DNA from: CALKXV01 sp965228905
GTDB lineage: Bacteria; Pseudomonadota; Alphaproteobacteria; Rhodobacterales; Rhodobacteraceae
Direction: 5' to 3'
NCBI GenBank assembly: GCA_965228905.1
Contig: CBDDII010000003.1
Coordinates: 434,001 to 498,000 of the forward strand
Length of the DNA: 64,000 nucleotides
Part shown: in pieces, positions 18,669 to 26,833 of the stretch
Layout of the letters: every line of letters starts with the position of its first letter
Numbering within the stretch: the first letter of the stretch is position 1
The notes under the pieces: model-generated
What the model saw: only the letters and a program-made list of their open reading frames with translations
The model's database searches: none
What the model was told of the DNA's origin: nothing
Position numbers and translations under genes: made by a program

Positions 18669-20465
18669 ATGGCATATTCCATCAAATCATGGGCCGAAAC
18701 CGCCCCGCATCTTGTCGCTGTCGCTGCTGGCCGCGAAGCGGCCGATCTGGTGATCCGTGACGTCAAACTGGTCAATGTTCAATCGCGCGAGATCCTTGAC
18801 TGGCAGGTCGCCGTCGCCTCGGGCCGCATCGCCTTTATCGGCCCTGATGCCAGCCACGCCATTGGAGACAAGACCCGCGTGATTGAAGGCGCGGGCCGCT
18901 ACCTGATCCCCGGTCTTTGCGACGGTCACATGCACATTGAATCGGGCATGTTGACGCCCGCCGAATTCGCCGCCGCCGTCATCCCCCACGGCACGACCTC
19001 GATGTTCACCGACCCCCACGAAATCGCCAATGTCCTTGGCCTGCGCGGTGTGCGGCTGATGCACGACGAAGCCCTGATGCAGCCAATCAACATCTTCACC
19101 CAGATGCCCTCCTGCGCCCCTTCCGCCCCCGGCCTTGAGACCACCGGATACGAGATCACGCCGGAAGACGTCGCCGAGGCGATGAGCTGGCCCGGCATTA
19201 TCGGGCTGGGCGAGATGATGAACTTTCCCGGCGTCATCAACGGCGATCCGAAGATGCTGGCCGAAATCGCCGCGACCCAGAACGCCGGCAAAACCGTCGG
19301 CGGCCACTATGCCTCGCCTGACAAGGGCATTGCCTTTTCGGCCTATGTGGCAGGTGGGCCTGCCGACGATCACGAAGGCACCGCCGAAGCGGATGCGGTC
19401 GCGCGCGTGCGCAACGGGATGCGCTCGATGATGCGGCTTGGCTCGGCCTGGTACGACGTCGAAAGCCAGATTACGGCAGTGACAGAAAAGGGCCTCGACC
19501 CCCGGAACTTTATCCTGTGCACCGATGACTGCCACTCTGGCACATTGGTCAATGATGGCCACATGAACCGCGTCGTGCGCCACGCCATCGACTGCGGTTG
19601 CGATCCCCTGATCGCCCTCCAGATGGCGACGATCAACACCGCCACGCACTTTGGTCTGGAACGGGAGCTTGGCTCCATCACCCCCGGTCGCCGCGCCGAC
19701 ATGATCCTGACCTCCGACCTCAACACCTTGCCGATCGAAGAAGTCATCGCCCGTGGCCAGACCGTCGCGCAGGATGGCGAGCTGTGCGTCGACTGCCCCC
19801 ACCTCGACTGGCCCGAGGACAGCCGCGCGACCGTTCACCTTGGCAAGACGCTGGCCCCCGCCGATTTCGAGATCGCCGCTCCCGAAGGTCGCAACCGTGT
19901 TCATGCCCGCGTGATCGGCGTCGTTGAGAACCAGGCCCCGACCGAGGCGCTGGAGGCCGATCTGCCCGTGGTCGACGGCGTGGTCGAAGGCGAAGGTGGT
20001 GTTGCGCAAATCGCCCTTGTCGAGCGCCACCGCGCCACCGGCGATGTGGTCAACGGCTTTGTCTCGGGCTTTGGCTATCAGGGCGACATGGCCATCGCCT
20101 CGACCGTCGCGCATGACAGCCATCACATGATCGTCGTCGGAACCAGCCGTGAAAACATGGCCCTTGCCGCCAACAGATTGGGCGACGTCGGTGGCGGCGT
20201 GACTGTCTGGAAGGACGGTCGCGAACTCGCCCTAGTCGAACTGCCCATTGCCGGTCTGATGTCCGACAGCCCGGCGCGCGAGGTGGCGGCCAAGGCCGAC
20301 GCGATGGTCGCGGCGATGGCCGAATGCGGCTGCACCCTGAACAACGCCTACATGCAGCACTCCCTGCTGGCCCTTGTCGTGATCCCTTCGCTTAGGATAT
20401 CCGACCTCGGCTTGGTGGACGTCGACAAATTCGAACTGACCGAACTTTTTGGAGAAACCGAATGA
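18669..20465 (+). CDS. ade: Adenine deaminase
   Basis: 598 residues. It hydrolyses adenine to hypoxanthine and ammonia, and is a metal-dependent amidohydrolase. The metal sites are visible in LCDGHMHIESGM (His87, His89) and TDPHEIANVLG (115-121), with CTDDCHSGTL downstream. The C-terminal Ade domain ends in a cysteine-containing ECGCTLNNAYMQHSLLALVVIPSLR block. I chose ATG 18669, since earlier starts would overlap the promoter region of the divergent SelW gene. It overlaps amn by 4 bp. Confidence 0.95.
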   Translation: MAYSIKSWAETAPHLVAVAAGREAADLVIRDVKLVNVQSREILDWQVAVASGRIAFIGPDASHAIGDKTRVIEGAGRYLIPGLCDGHMHIESGMLTPAEFAAAVIPHGTTSMFTDPHEIANVLGLRGVRLMHDEALMQPINIFTQMPSCAPSAPGLETTGYEITPEDVAEAMSWPGIIGLGEMMNFPGVINGDPKMLAEIAATQNAGKTVGGHYASPDKGIAFSAYVAGGPADDHEGTAEADAVARVRNGMRSMMRLGSAWYDVESQITAVTEKGLDPRNFILCTDDCHSGTLVNDGHMNRVVRHAIDCGCDPLIALQMATINTATHFGLERELGSITPGRRADMILTSDLNTLPIEEVIARGQTVAQDGELCVDCPHLDWPEDSRATVHLGKTLAPADFEIAAPEGRNRVHARVIGVVENQAPTEALEADLPVVDGVVEGEGGVAQIALVERHRATGDVVNGFVSGFGYQGDMAIASTVAHDSHHMIVVGTSRENMALAANRLGDVGGGVTVWKDGRELALVELPIAGLMSDSPAREVAAKADAMVAAMAECGCTLNNAYMQHSLLALVVIPSLRISDLGLVDVDKFELTELFGETE

Positions 20466-21940
20466 CCAAGGACCGGTCAGGAATCGACACCCCCGAAAAC
20501 CCGGGCCACGAGGCGTTTTCTGACGCTGCCGAAGCCGTTCAACGGTTGCAGGAACTTTACGACAATTCCGCGCGGTTCCTCTGCGACCGCTTCGCCGAGG
20601 CACTGACCAAGGGTAAACCCGACCGCCGCATTCGCGCCTTTTATCCCGAGGTTCGGATCACCACCAAAACCTTTGCAACGGCAGACACACGGCTCAGTTT
20701 CGGTCACGTGGTCGAACCGGGCCGCTATTCCACCACGATCACCCGGCCTGACCTTTTTGCGAACTACCTGACCCAGCAACTGGGCCTTTTGATCCAGAAC
20801 CACAACATGCCGGTCAGCGTGGGATATTCCTCCACCCCCATGCCCGTTCACTTTGCCGTCGCCAACGATGCCGCGCTGAATGTGCCGCAGGAAGGCGCCA
20901 GCGAATACACCCTGCGCGACATATTCGATGTGCCAGAGCTGCAGACGATGAACGACGACATCGTTAACGGCTATGGCTTTACCTTCGACGACGGCGCGCA
21001 CCCGCTCGCCCCCTTCACCGCGCAGCGCATCGACTATTCGCTCGCGCGACTCGCCCACTACACGGCCACCGACCCCAAGCATTTCCAGAACCACGTGCTG
21101 TTCACCAACTACCAGTTCTACGTCGACGAGTTCGAAGCCTACGCCCGCCAGGTGCTGGGCGACCCCGAAAGCGGCTACACCGCCTTTGTCGGGCCGGGCA
21201 ATGTCGAGATCACCGGCCCCGACCAGCCGCTGGAAACACCCGCGCGACTGCCCCAGATGCCGACCTTTCACCTGAAGCGCAAAGGCGGCGCTGGCATCAC
21301 CCTGGTCAACATCGGCGTCGGCCCCTCGAACGCCAAGACAGCGACAGACCATATCGCGGTGCTCAGACCCCACGCCTGGCTGATGGTCGGCCACTGCGCG
21401 GGCCTTCGCAACACCCAAAGGCTGGGCGATTTCGTCCTCGCCCACGGCTACCTGCGCGAAGACAACGTCCTGAACGACGACCTGCCGGTCTGGATGCCGA
21501 TCCCCGCGCTGGCCGAAATCCAGGTCGCCCTGGAACAGGCCGTGGCCGATGTGACGAAATACGAAGGCTATGACCTGAAACGCATCATGCGCACCGGCAC
21601 CGTGGCCACCATCGACAACCGCAACTGGGAACTCCGCGACCATTCCGGCCCGGTTCAGCGTCTGTCGCAATCCCGCGCCATCGCGCTCGACATGGAATCA
21701 GCCACCATCGCGGCCAATGGTTTCCGCTTCCGCGTCCCCTACGGAACCCTGCTTTGCGTCTCCGACAAACCGCTCCACGGCGAACTGAAACTGCCCGGAA
21801 TGGCCTCGGAATTCTATAAAACACAGGTCGCACAGCACCTTTTGATCGGAATCAGGGCCATGGAGAAATTGCGCGAAATGCCCCTGGAACGCATACATTC
21901 CCGTAAGTTGCGCAGCTTCGAAGAGACCGCATTCCTGTAA
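20462..21940 (+). CDS. amn: AMP nucleosidase
   Basis: 492 residues. It splits AMP into adenine and ribose 5-phosphate. The N-terminal AMP-nucleosidase domain (residues 1 to about 180) is followed by a nucleoside-phosphorylase fold (VNIGVGPSNAKTATDHIAVLRPHAWLMVGHCAGLR, then LDMESATIAANGFRFRVPYGTLLCVSD). The start overlaps the ade stop by 4 bp. The product adenine is the substrate of Ade, so the pair forms a two-step route from AMP to hypoxanthine that trims the adenylate pool. Confidence 0.95.
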   Translation: MTKDRSGIDTPENPGHEAFSDAAEAVQRLQELYDNSARFLCDRFAEALTKGKPDRRIRAFYPEVRITTKTFATADTRLSFGHVVEPGRYSTTITRPDLFANYLTQQLGLLIQNHNMPVSVGYSSTPMPVHFAVANDAALNVPQEGASEYTLRDIFDVPELQTMNDDIVNGYGFTFDDGAHPLAPFTAQRIDYSLARLAHYTATDPKHFQNHVLFTNYQFYVDEFEAYARQVLGDPESGYTAFVGPGNVEITGPDQPLETPARLPQMPTFHLKRKGGAGITLVNIGVGPSNAKTATDHIAVLRPHAWLMVGHCAGLRNTQRLGDFVLAHGYLREDNVLNDDLPVWMPIPALAEIQVALEQAVADVTKYEGYDLKRIMRTGTVATIDNRNWELRDHSGPVQRLSQSRAIALDMESATIAANGFRFRVPYGTLLCVSDKPLHGELKLPGMASEFYKTQVAQHLLIGIRAMEKLREMPLERIHSRKLRSFEETAFL

Positions 21941-21998
21941 AACGGCCAAAAAACGCCTACGAAATGGTGGATAACCCTAGTTTACTTACCACTAATCG

Positions 21999-22027
21999 TT
22001 GTGTACGCCCGCGAAATCCAGTTAAAT
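21999..22027 (+). promoter_or_regulatory. Likely promoter of the HU gene
   Basis: TTGTGT (21999-22004), a 17 bp spacer and TTAAAT (22022-22027). The HU ATG is at 22073. The stretch just upstream, 21941-21998, is AT-rich and holds no gene. Confidence 0.45.
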
Positions 22028-22072
22028 AAGGCCAATGCGCCACATAAGAAGGCCAGAACGAGGAGATTCAAT

Positions 22073-22360
22073 ATGGCAAAACCTTTGACCAAGACACAGC
22101 TTGTCACCGCGCTGGCGGAGACGATGGACAGCGACAAGAAGTCCGCATCCGCAGCACTCGACGCCATCGTCGAAGTCATCACCAAGGAAGTTTCCGGCGG
22201 CGGTGCCGTCACGCTTCCCGGCGTCGGCAAGATCTACTGCCGCGAGCGTCCGGCACGCATGGTGCGCAACCCTGCCACCGGCGAACAGATCCACAAGGAC
22301 GCCGACAAGGTGGTCAAGATGACCATTGCCAAGGCTCTGAAGGAAAGCGTCAACGACTGA
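22073..22360 (+). CDS. HU-family DNA-binding protein
   Basis: 95 residues, histone-like nucleoid protein. MAKPLTKTQLVTALAETM gives the dimerisation helices, LPGVGKIYCRERPARMVRNPATGEQI the beta-arm with its proline tip region, and KVVKMTIAKALKESV the C-terminal helix. It starts at ATG 22073 with AGGAG upstream. It could be HupA/HupB-like or a more specialised paralogue. An intrinsic terminator follows. Confidence 0.93.
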   Translation: MAKPLTKTQLVTALAETMDSDKKSASAALDAIVEVITKEVSGGGAVTLPGVGKIYCRERPARMVRNPATGEQIHKDADKVVKMTIAKALKESVND

Positions 22361-22384
22361 TCTGTCGTTTCACGCGATTGAACC

Positions 22385-22415
22385 GGGCCGCGATTTCGCG
22401 GCCCTTTTCATTTTG
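22385..22415 (+). terminator. Intrinsic terminator after HU
   Basis: GGGCCGCG (22385-22392), loop ATTT, CGCGGCCC (22397-22404), followed by TTTTCATTTT. A convincing rho-independent terminator, between convergent genes. Confidence 0.8.
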
Positions 22416-22428
22416 GGGCAAACCCCGT

Positions 22429-22836
22429 TCAGGCCACTGCCACGCTCAGCGCTTTATCCATTAGCGCCTTGATGTCCTTTTTGCGGGTGCCAGCGACGAT
22501 CCGGCCCAACTCACCGTCCTTTGTCAGCACCACCAGGGTCGACCGGCGCGGGATCTTCAGCGACTTCGCCAGATCCGACCGCGAATACTTGTCCCAGTCC
22601 ACCGATACGAAGGAAATCGCCTTGTAAGCCGGGTTCTCGGCCTTGAGCGCACTGATGGTGCGCTGTTGTGCGGCACAGGTCGTGCACCAGTCGGTGTAGA
22701 AATCCACAAAGACGACTTCGCCCGCCGCCAGTTTCTGTTTCACCAGCCCCGGCTTGTAAGCCGTGCCGGAGGCCGCAAGGGCAGGGCCTGCCAAAAGCGC
22801 GGCACCGGAAGTTAAAAGGAAAGAACGTCGGTCCAT
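22429..22836 (-). CDS. Exported thioredoxin-like protein
   Basis: 135 residues. The N-terminus MDRRSFLLTSGAALLAGPALA looks like a Tat or Sec signal peptide. The mature part is a thioredoxin fold with WCTTC (Cys51 and Cys54). It is expected in the periplasm as a reductant or in thiol-disulfide exchange. The CcdA-like gene directly upstream on the same strand, 12 bp away, is the probable electron source. The cis-proline equivalent is in KIPRRSTLVVL. Confidence 0.88.
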   Translation of the reverse strand: MDRRSFLLTSGAALLAGPALAASGTAYKPGLVKQKLAAGEVVFVDFYTDWCTTCAAQQRTISALKAENPAYKAISFVSVDWDKYSRSDLAKSLKIPRRSTLVVLTKDGELGRIVAGTRKKDIKALMDKALSVAVA

Positions 22837-22848
22837 TTAGAGATCCTT

Positions 22849-23562
22849 TCAGATGGATACGGATAGATCGAGCAGCCAGGGCGGCAGCGCCTCGATCGCC
22901 CAGATTTCAATGACGTGGTGCAGTTTGAAATAAAGTGCCAAGCCGACCAGAACGAAGACAGCGCCCATGATCGGGCGGGCCGAATGTGCAAGTCTGCGCA
23001 TCCAGGCCTGACGTTTCTGGATCACGGATCGCGCACCATAGCCCAGCCCAAGGATGATGGTCGAAACCCCAAGCGCGAAACTGGCCATGATGAACCCGGC
23101 GTGGATCAGACTTTCGCCCTGGCTCGCCAGTGAGATCGCGCCGCCAAGGGTCGGGCCGATGCAGGGGCTCCAGACGGCGCCAAGCAGCACACCTGCCAGG
23201 AACTGTCCGCCAAGGCTTGAACCGTCCTGCGCGTCGATCCCGGCATCCGCGCGGGCGGCGACCCCTGCCGTTGCGGTCGCGAAACTCTCGGAAAACCGGG
23301 GAACCAGAAGGACCAGCCCAAAGGCCACCATGACAAGGGCGCTGACACTGACGACAGTGTCCTCGGTTACGCCGAAGGCCGGGCCAATCGCGCTGACCAG
23401 AAGGCCAAGTGTCACGAACGACAGGCTCATCCCCGCCGCCACGGCGACCGGCCCCAACCGCCCGGCCTGCAAGGCGGCCGCCAGAACAATCGGCAGGATC
23501 GGCAGGACGCAGGGGTTGATCAGCGTCAGAAGGCCGGCTGTATATCCAAGTACATATTCCAC
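22849..23562 (-). CDS. CcdA/DsbD-type membrane thiol transporter
   Basis: 237 residues, six membrane segments. The two redox cysteines are in NPCVLPILPI (Cys18) and WSPCIGPTLGGA (Cys134), the CcdA pattern. It moves reducing equivalents from cytosolic thioredoxin to periplasmic partners. The adjacent exported thioredoxin is the likely acceptor. Between the two helix triplets is a longer loop (ATATAGVAARADAGIDAQDG) than in minimal CcdA proteins. Confidence 0.9.
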   Translation of the reverse strand: MEYVLGYTAGLLTLINPCVLPILPIVLAAALQAGRLGPVAVAAGMSLSFVTLGLLVSAIGPAFGVTEDTVVSVSALVMVAFGLVLLVPRFSESFATATAGVAARADAGIDAQDGSSLGGQFLAGVLLGAVWSPCIGPTLGGAISLASQGESLIHAGFIMASFALGVSTIILGLGYGARSVIQKRQAWMRRLAHSARPIMGAVFVLVGLALYFKLHHVIEIWAIEALPPWLLDLSVSI

Positions 23563-23593
23563 GCGCGCAATATGTCTGCGCGCCCGAACACTG

Positions 23594-24481
23594 TCACCTC
23601 ACAACAGCGTCAGTGCGCGGTGCGGCTTTGGACAGTTGCACGACAAGGATCGCCAGCGTGATGATCGCAACGCCAACCACATCCAACAACCCGATCTTTT
23701 CATCCAGAAGAGCCGCCGCAACGGCCACCCCGAAGAAGGGCGTCAGGAAATGGAACGTCGCCGCCCGGACCGTACCGATGCGACGGACCAACCAGAACCA
23801 CAGGATCGTGGCAAGGATGCCCGGGGCAAGGATGGTATAGGCAAAGGCGATGATGACCGTGGGCGTCCAGTTGAACTGCCAGCTTTCGAACAGAAGGGCC
23901 GGGGGCCAAAGGGCCGCGCTGCCGATCAGCATCTGAAGGCCGACGACGACCAGAACGTTCCCGCCCGACGACGCCCCGCTCACGGACAGGGTTGCAAAGG
24001 CCAGCGCCAGCGCCCCCAGCACGCAAAGCGCGACGCCGAATGGATCGACGCCTGCGGTCAGCCGCGTGCCCATGATCAGGAACACGCCCGCAAGCCCCAC
24101 GAACAACCCGACGATGGCAAGTGGGCGTACGTGCTCGCCGGAAAACAACCAGCCCGCCAAGGCGACCCAAAGCGGCAGCGACGCGGCGATGATCGACGCC
24201 AGCGAGGCTTCGACCGTCTGCATCGCAACGAAGTTCAGCCCAAGATAAAGCGCGTTCTGGCATATCCCGAAGACGATCGTCAGCCGCCATTGCTGTGCGT
24301 TCAGCCGAAAGCTCTGCCCCATCATCCGGGCGATCAGCAGGACCAGCGCACCGGCTATCAGGAACCGTATGGCGGAAACCGTCAGCGGCGGGGCGTTGGT
24401 CACGATCATCCGCGCCGAAGTGAAGGCGGACGCCCAGATAAAGGCGAAGGTCAGTCCGCCCAGTACGGCTTTGATGTCCAT
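23594..24481 (-). CDS. EamA/DMT family transporter
   Basis: 295 residues, ten hydrophobic segments in two EamA repeats. FIWASAFTSARMIVTNAPPLTVSAIRFLIAGALVLL and TILAPGILATILWFWLVRRIGTVRAATFHFLTPFFGV are typical. Start at ATG 24481, one base after the stop of the upstream HAD gene, so probably co-transcribed with it. The substrate is unknown. Confidence 0.88.
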   Translation of the reverse strand: MDIKAVLGGLTFAFIWASAFTSARMIVTNAPPLTVSAIRFLIAGALVLLIARMMGQSFRLNAQQWRLTIVFGICQNALYLGLNFVAMQTVEASLASIIAASLPLWVALAGWLFSGEHVRPLAIVGLFVGLAGVFLIMGTRLTAGVDPFGVALCVLGALALAFATLSVSGASSGGNVLVVVGLQMLIGSAALWPPALLFESWQFNWTPTVIIAFAYTILAPGILATILWFWLVRRIGTVRAATFHFLTPFFGVAVAAALLDEKIGLLDVVGVAIITLAILVVQLSKAAPRTDAVVR

Positions 24482-24482
24482 G

Positions 24483-25358
24483 TTACCGCAGGAACCCGAT
24501 GGCATAGGTCGGTGTCATCTGTTCCTTCGCGACAAAGGCATCCAGTGCCACCTGCTCGGGTTGCCGATCCGTGCCGGTCTCCTCGCGCGCCAGCCCGCCG
24601 GTCACGAAAAGGCAATCCAGGTCTTCACCCATGGCACCGCGCACATCCGTGATGATGCCGTCGCCAATACAGAGAATGCGATCATCCGGCACACTCGCGC
24701 CGATCTGCTCCAGCCTTTGCCGCGCCAGCGTATAGACCGGGGGATGCGGCTTTCCGAAATAAAGGCTCTCGCCGCCCATCTCGGTATAAAGCTTCGCCAG
24801 CGCCCCGGCACACCACTCGCGCTCTTCGCCCCTGTCCACGACAATGTCCGGGTTGGCGCACAAGAGCTTCAGCCCCTTCTGCTTGGCATAAAGAAACTCG
24901 GGCCGGTTGACCTCGGGATCCGCATGGGGGTCGAAGGGGCCAAGACAGGCGATCCCCTCGGCCTCGTCCAGCGCAACACGCCTGATGTCCACGGGATCGG
25001 CAACGATGGCAGGCGGTTCAAAGAAGGGCAGATCGTAATCCGCCCCCATGAACCAGACCTTCTCGCCGATGACACCACGGAACATCGCCACCCGGGCACT
25101 GTCGCCACTGGTGGCAATCGTGTCCCAGCAATCGTCCGGCACGTCGAAATACTTGCGCAACTGATCCGCCACCATGTCCCGCGACCGGGGCGCATTGGTC
25201 AAAAGAACGACCTTCCCCCCCTTGCCACGAAATGCGCGCAACGCCTCGACCGCCTCGGGAAAGGCCGAAACCCCATCATGCAGACACCCCCAGATGTCGC
25301 AGAACACCGCATCATAGCGGTCCGCGATTTCGCCCAGAGAGTCGATGATCGGGGTCAT
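24483..25358 (-). CDS. HAD-superfamily IIA hydrolase (TIGR01459-like)
   Basis: 291 residues. The nucleophile motif is CDIWGCLHDG (Asp21; a Trp-Gly variant seen in this subfamily), then VLLTNAPRSRD for motif II, YFGKPHPPVY for the motif III lysine, and CIGDGIITDVRGA for motif IV. It is a cap type II phosphatase, probably acting on a sugar or nucleotide phosphate. It is flanked on the same strand by Mn-pyrophosphatase upstream (4 bp gap) and a DMT exporter downstream. Confidence 0.88.
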   Translation of the reverse strand: MTPIIDSLGEIADRYDAVFCDIWGCLHDGVSAFPEAVEALRAFRGKGGKVVLLTNAPRSRDMVADQLRKYFDVPDDCWDTIATSGDSARVAMFRGVIGEKVWFMGADYDLPFFEPPAIVADPVDIRRVALDEAEGIACLGPFDPHADPEVNRPEFLYAKQKGLKLLCANPDIVVDRGEEREWCAGALAKLYTEMGGESLYFGKPHPPVYTLARQRLEQIGASVPDDRILCIGDGIITDVRGAMGEDLDCLFVTGGLAREETGTDRQPEQVALDAFVAKEQMTPTYAIGFLR

Positions 25359-25362
25359 GCGC

Positions 25363-26283
25363 CTAGACCTTCAGTGCCGGAATGATCTGCTTCTTCCGGC
25401 TGACGACACCCGGCAGGCTGACCATGTCACCATCCACCTCGGCACCAAAGCTCTTCTCGGCCACCGATTTCACCAGGTCGTTCGGAATGAACATGATCGC
25501 CTCTTCCGACAGGATGTCGACAAGGAAGAACAACACCTGGTCAACGCCATCTTCCTCGGCAACCGTGGCCATGTCTTCCATCAGCCCGGCCTTGCGCGAC
25601 AGAACGGTCGAGGGCGAGGTCGTCTCAAGAACCGACACGCGGAACTTGGTGCCATCCACCTCATAGGCCTTGGAATCCAGCCGCAGCAACTCGGCATCGG
25701 AATAGGAAGACACATCCGACTTGGCGGCGAACATCTCGGCGGCATAATCGGGGATGTGAATGCCAAGGTCATCGGCCAGCGATTTCGCCAAAGCCCGGTC
25801 AACGTCCGTCGTCGTGGGCGAACGGAATTCCAACGTGTCCGACAGGATGCAGGACAGCATCGCGCCCTTGATCTCGGCAGGCATCTTCGCCGCATCCTCG
25901 CCCATCAGATCGTACATGATCGTGGCGGTGCAGGCGACGGGGCGCACGGTGATGTTGATCGGGCTTTTCGTCTTCAACCCGCCCTGCAACATGTGGTGGT
26001 CGATCACCTCGGTCACATTGGCATCATTTACATGCTCGGGCAGTTCGGCCACGTTGTTGGTATCGACGATCACGCAGGTATCGGCCTCGCCCACATCCTC
26101 AAGGAACTCGGGCTTGTCGAAACCCCAACGTTTCAGAACGAACAGTGCCTCGGAATTGGGTTCGCCCAAAAGACGCGCCTCGGCAGGCGTGCCTTTGCAT
26201 TCGTTCAGGTACCAGGCCCAGATGATGGGCGATCCGGTGGAGTCCGTGTCGGGGGCCTTGTGGCCGAAAACTTTGATGGTCAT
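25363..26283 (-). CDS. ppaC: Manganese-dependent inorganic pyrophosphatase
   Basis: 306 residues, family II (DHH-DHHA2) pyrophosphatase. FGHKAPDTDSTGS holds His8, Asp12 and Asp14; VDTNN and IDHHM give the next metal ligands; the C-terminal VSRKKQIIPAL carries the substrate-binding Arg-Lys-Lys. ATG 26283 gives the normal family length; an upstream start at 26349 adds an unrelated basic stretch. It pulls biosynthetic reactions forward by removing PPi. Confidence 0.95.
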   Translation of the reverse strand: MTIKVFGHKAPDTDSTGSPIIWAWYLNECKGTPAEARLLGEPNSEALFVLKRWGFDKPEFLEDVGEADTCVIVDTNNVAELPEHVNDANVTEVIDHHMLQGGLKTKSPINITVRPVACTATIMYDLMGEDAAKMPAEIKGAMLSCILSDTLEFRSPTTTDVDRALAKSLADDLGIHIPDYAAEMFAAKSDVSSYSDAELLRLDSKAYEVDGTKFRVSVLETTSPSTVLSRKAGLMEDMATVAEEDGVDQVLFFLVDILSEEAIMFIPNDLVKSVAEKSFGAEVDGDMVSLPGVVSRKKQIIPALKV

Positions 26284-26405
26284 GAGAACAATACTCTTTG
26301 TCGGTTTCGCGGCCCTCTTAGCCCGTGCCGTGTCCCTTGTCACCCGCAACCATGCCGCAGCCTGCTTTGACTTTTACGCATGGCTCTGCTAGGAGAAGCC
26401 CACTC

Positions 26406-26440
26406 AAAGGAGGACACTGGCAATGGACAAGCTGACCTGA
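26406..26440 (+). other. Mini-ORF 1: strong RBS followed by a five-codon reading frame (MDKLT)
   Basis: AAAGGAGG (26406-26413) lies nine bases before ATG 26423, which reads five codons to TGA 26438-26440. The ribosome binding site is better than that of most real genes here. A possible promoter (TTGACT at 26367-26372, weak -10 near 26390) lies upstream. It is probably a leader peptide, but expression is unproven. Confidence 0.5.
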
Positions 26441-26484
26441 AAGCCCGCCAAGACCCGCGCTGAGACGCGCACCCCCTTCTTTGC

Positions 26485-26517
26485 AGGAGTGCCCTGAAAA
26501 TGGACAAGACCGGCTGA
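26485..26517 (+). other. Mini-ORF 2: RBS followed by a five-codon reading frame (MDKTG)
   Basis: AGGAG (26485-26489), then ATG 26500 and five codons ending TGA 26515-26517. It starts with the same ATG GAC AAG as mini-ORF 1. Between the two is a small hairpin (CGCG arms near 26456-26469). After it come three overlapping, mutually exclusive hairpins at 26518-26554. Confidence 0.45.
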
Positions 26518-26554
26518 CCCCACTTGGGGCGCATCGCCCGTGCCGTCGCGCGGG
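26518..26554 (+). promoter_or_regulatory. Overlapping alternative hairpins in the leader
   Basis: Hairpin A: CCCC, loop ACTT, GGGG (26518-26529). Hairpin B: GGGCG, loop CAT, CGCCC (26527-26539). Hairpin C: CCCG (26537-26540) with CGGG (26551-26554). Each shares bases with the next, so only some can form together. There is no U-run, so any control would be on translation or RNA stability. Confidence 0.35.
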
Positions 26555-26584
26555 TTCTATCCAATTCAGTTGAAAGGCAATTCC

Positions 26585-26764
26585 ATGCCGAAATCGAAAA
26601 AACCCGCCAGGCGCGGGGCCAATAAGGCTGTGCCAGGCAACACCAAACCCGGCTTTCAGCCGAACCAAAGCCGACTGCCCCAGACCCTGAAACAGGATCA
26701 GGGACCAAAGGGCGCGAAACGCGGAAAACCCCTCTTGTTTCCCGGCCGCACCGGCGGTCGCTAG
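26585..26764 (+). CDS. Small basic protein of unknown function
   Basis: 59 residues, rich in Lys, Arg, Gly, Pro and Gln, with almost no hydrophobic core; probably disordered or nucleic-acid binding. ATG 26585 has GAAAGG eight bases upstream. I recognise no family. The same frame runs upstream without ATG to mini-ORF 1, broken by TGA at 26438 and 26495. It lies 69 bp before the DUF2161 gene on the same strand, so they may share a transcript. Whether it is translated is not certain. Confidence 0.5.
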   Translation: MPKSKKPARRGANKAVPGNTKPGFQPNQSRLPQTLKQDQGPKGAKRGKPLLFPGRTGGR

Positions 26765-26833
26765 GCCAAAGGCCCCGTCCGGCTTGATGCCGGGCGGGTC
26801 CTCCGGCATCCTGCACCGAAAAAGAGCAGGACC

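Noticed and set aside
18687..20126. 479-codon minus-strand frame antisense to ade
   Set aside because: Low-complexity Gly/Asp/His-rich product typical of antisense frames; ade is certain.
26438..26497. Selenocysteine insertion at the in-frame TGA codons
   Set aside because: No good SECIS hairpin follows either TGA and no selenoprotein-like motif is present; kept only as a remote option.
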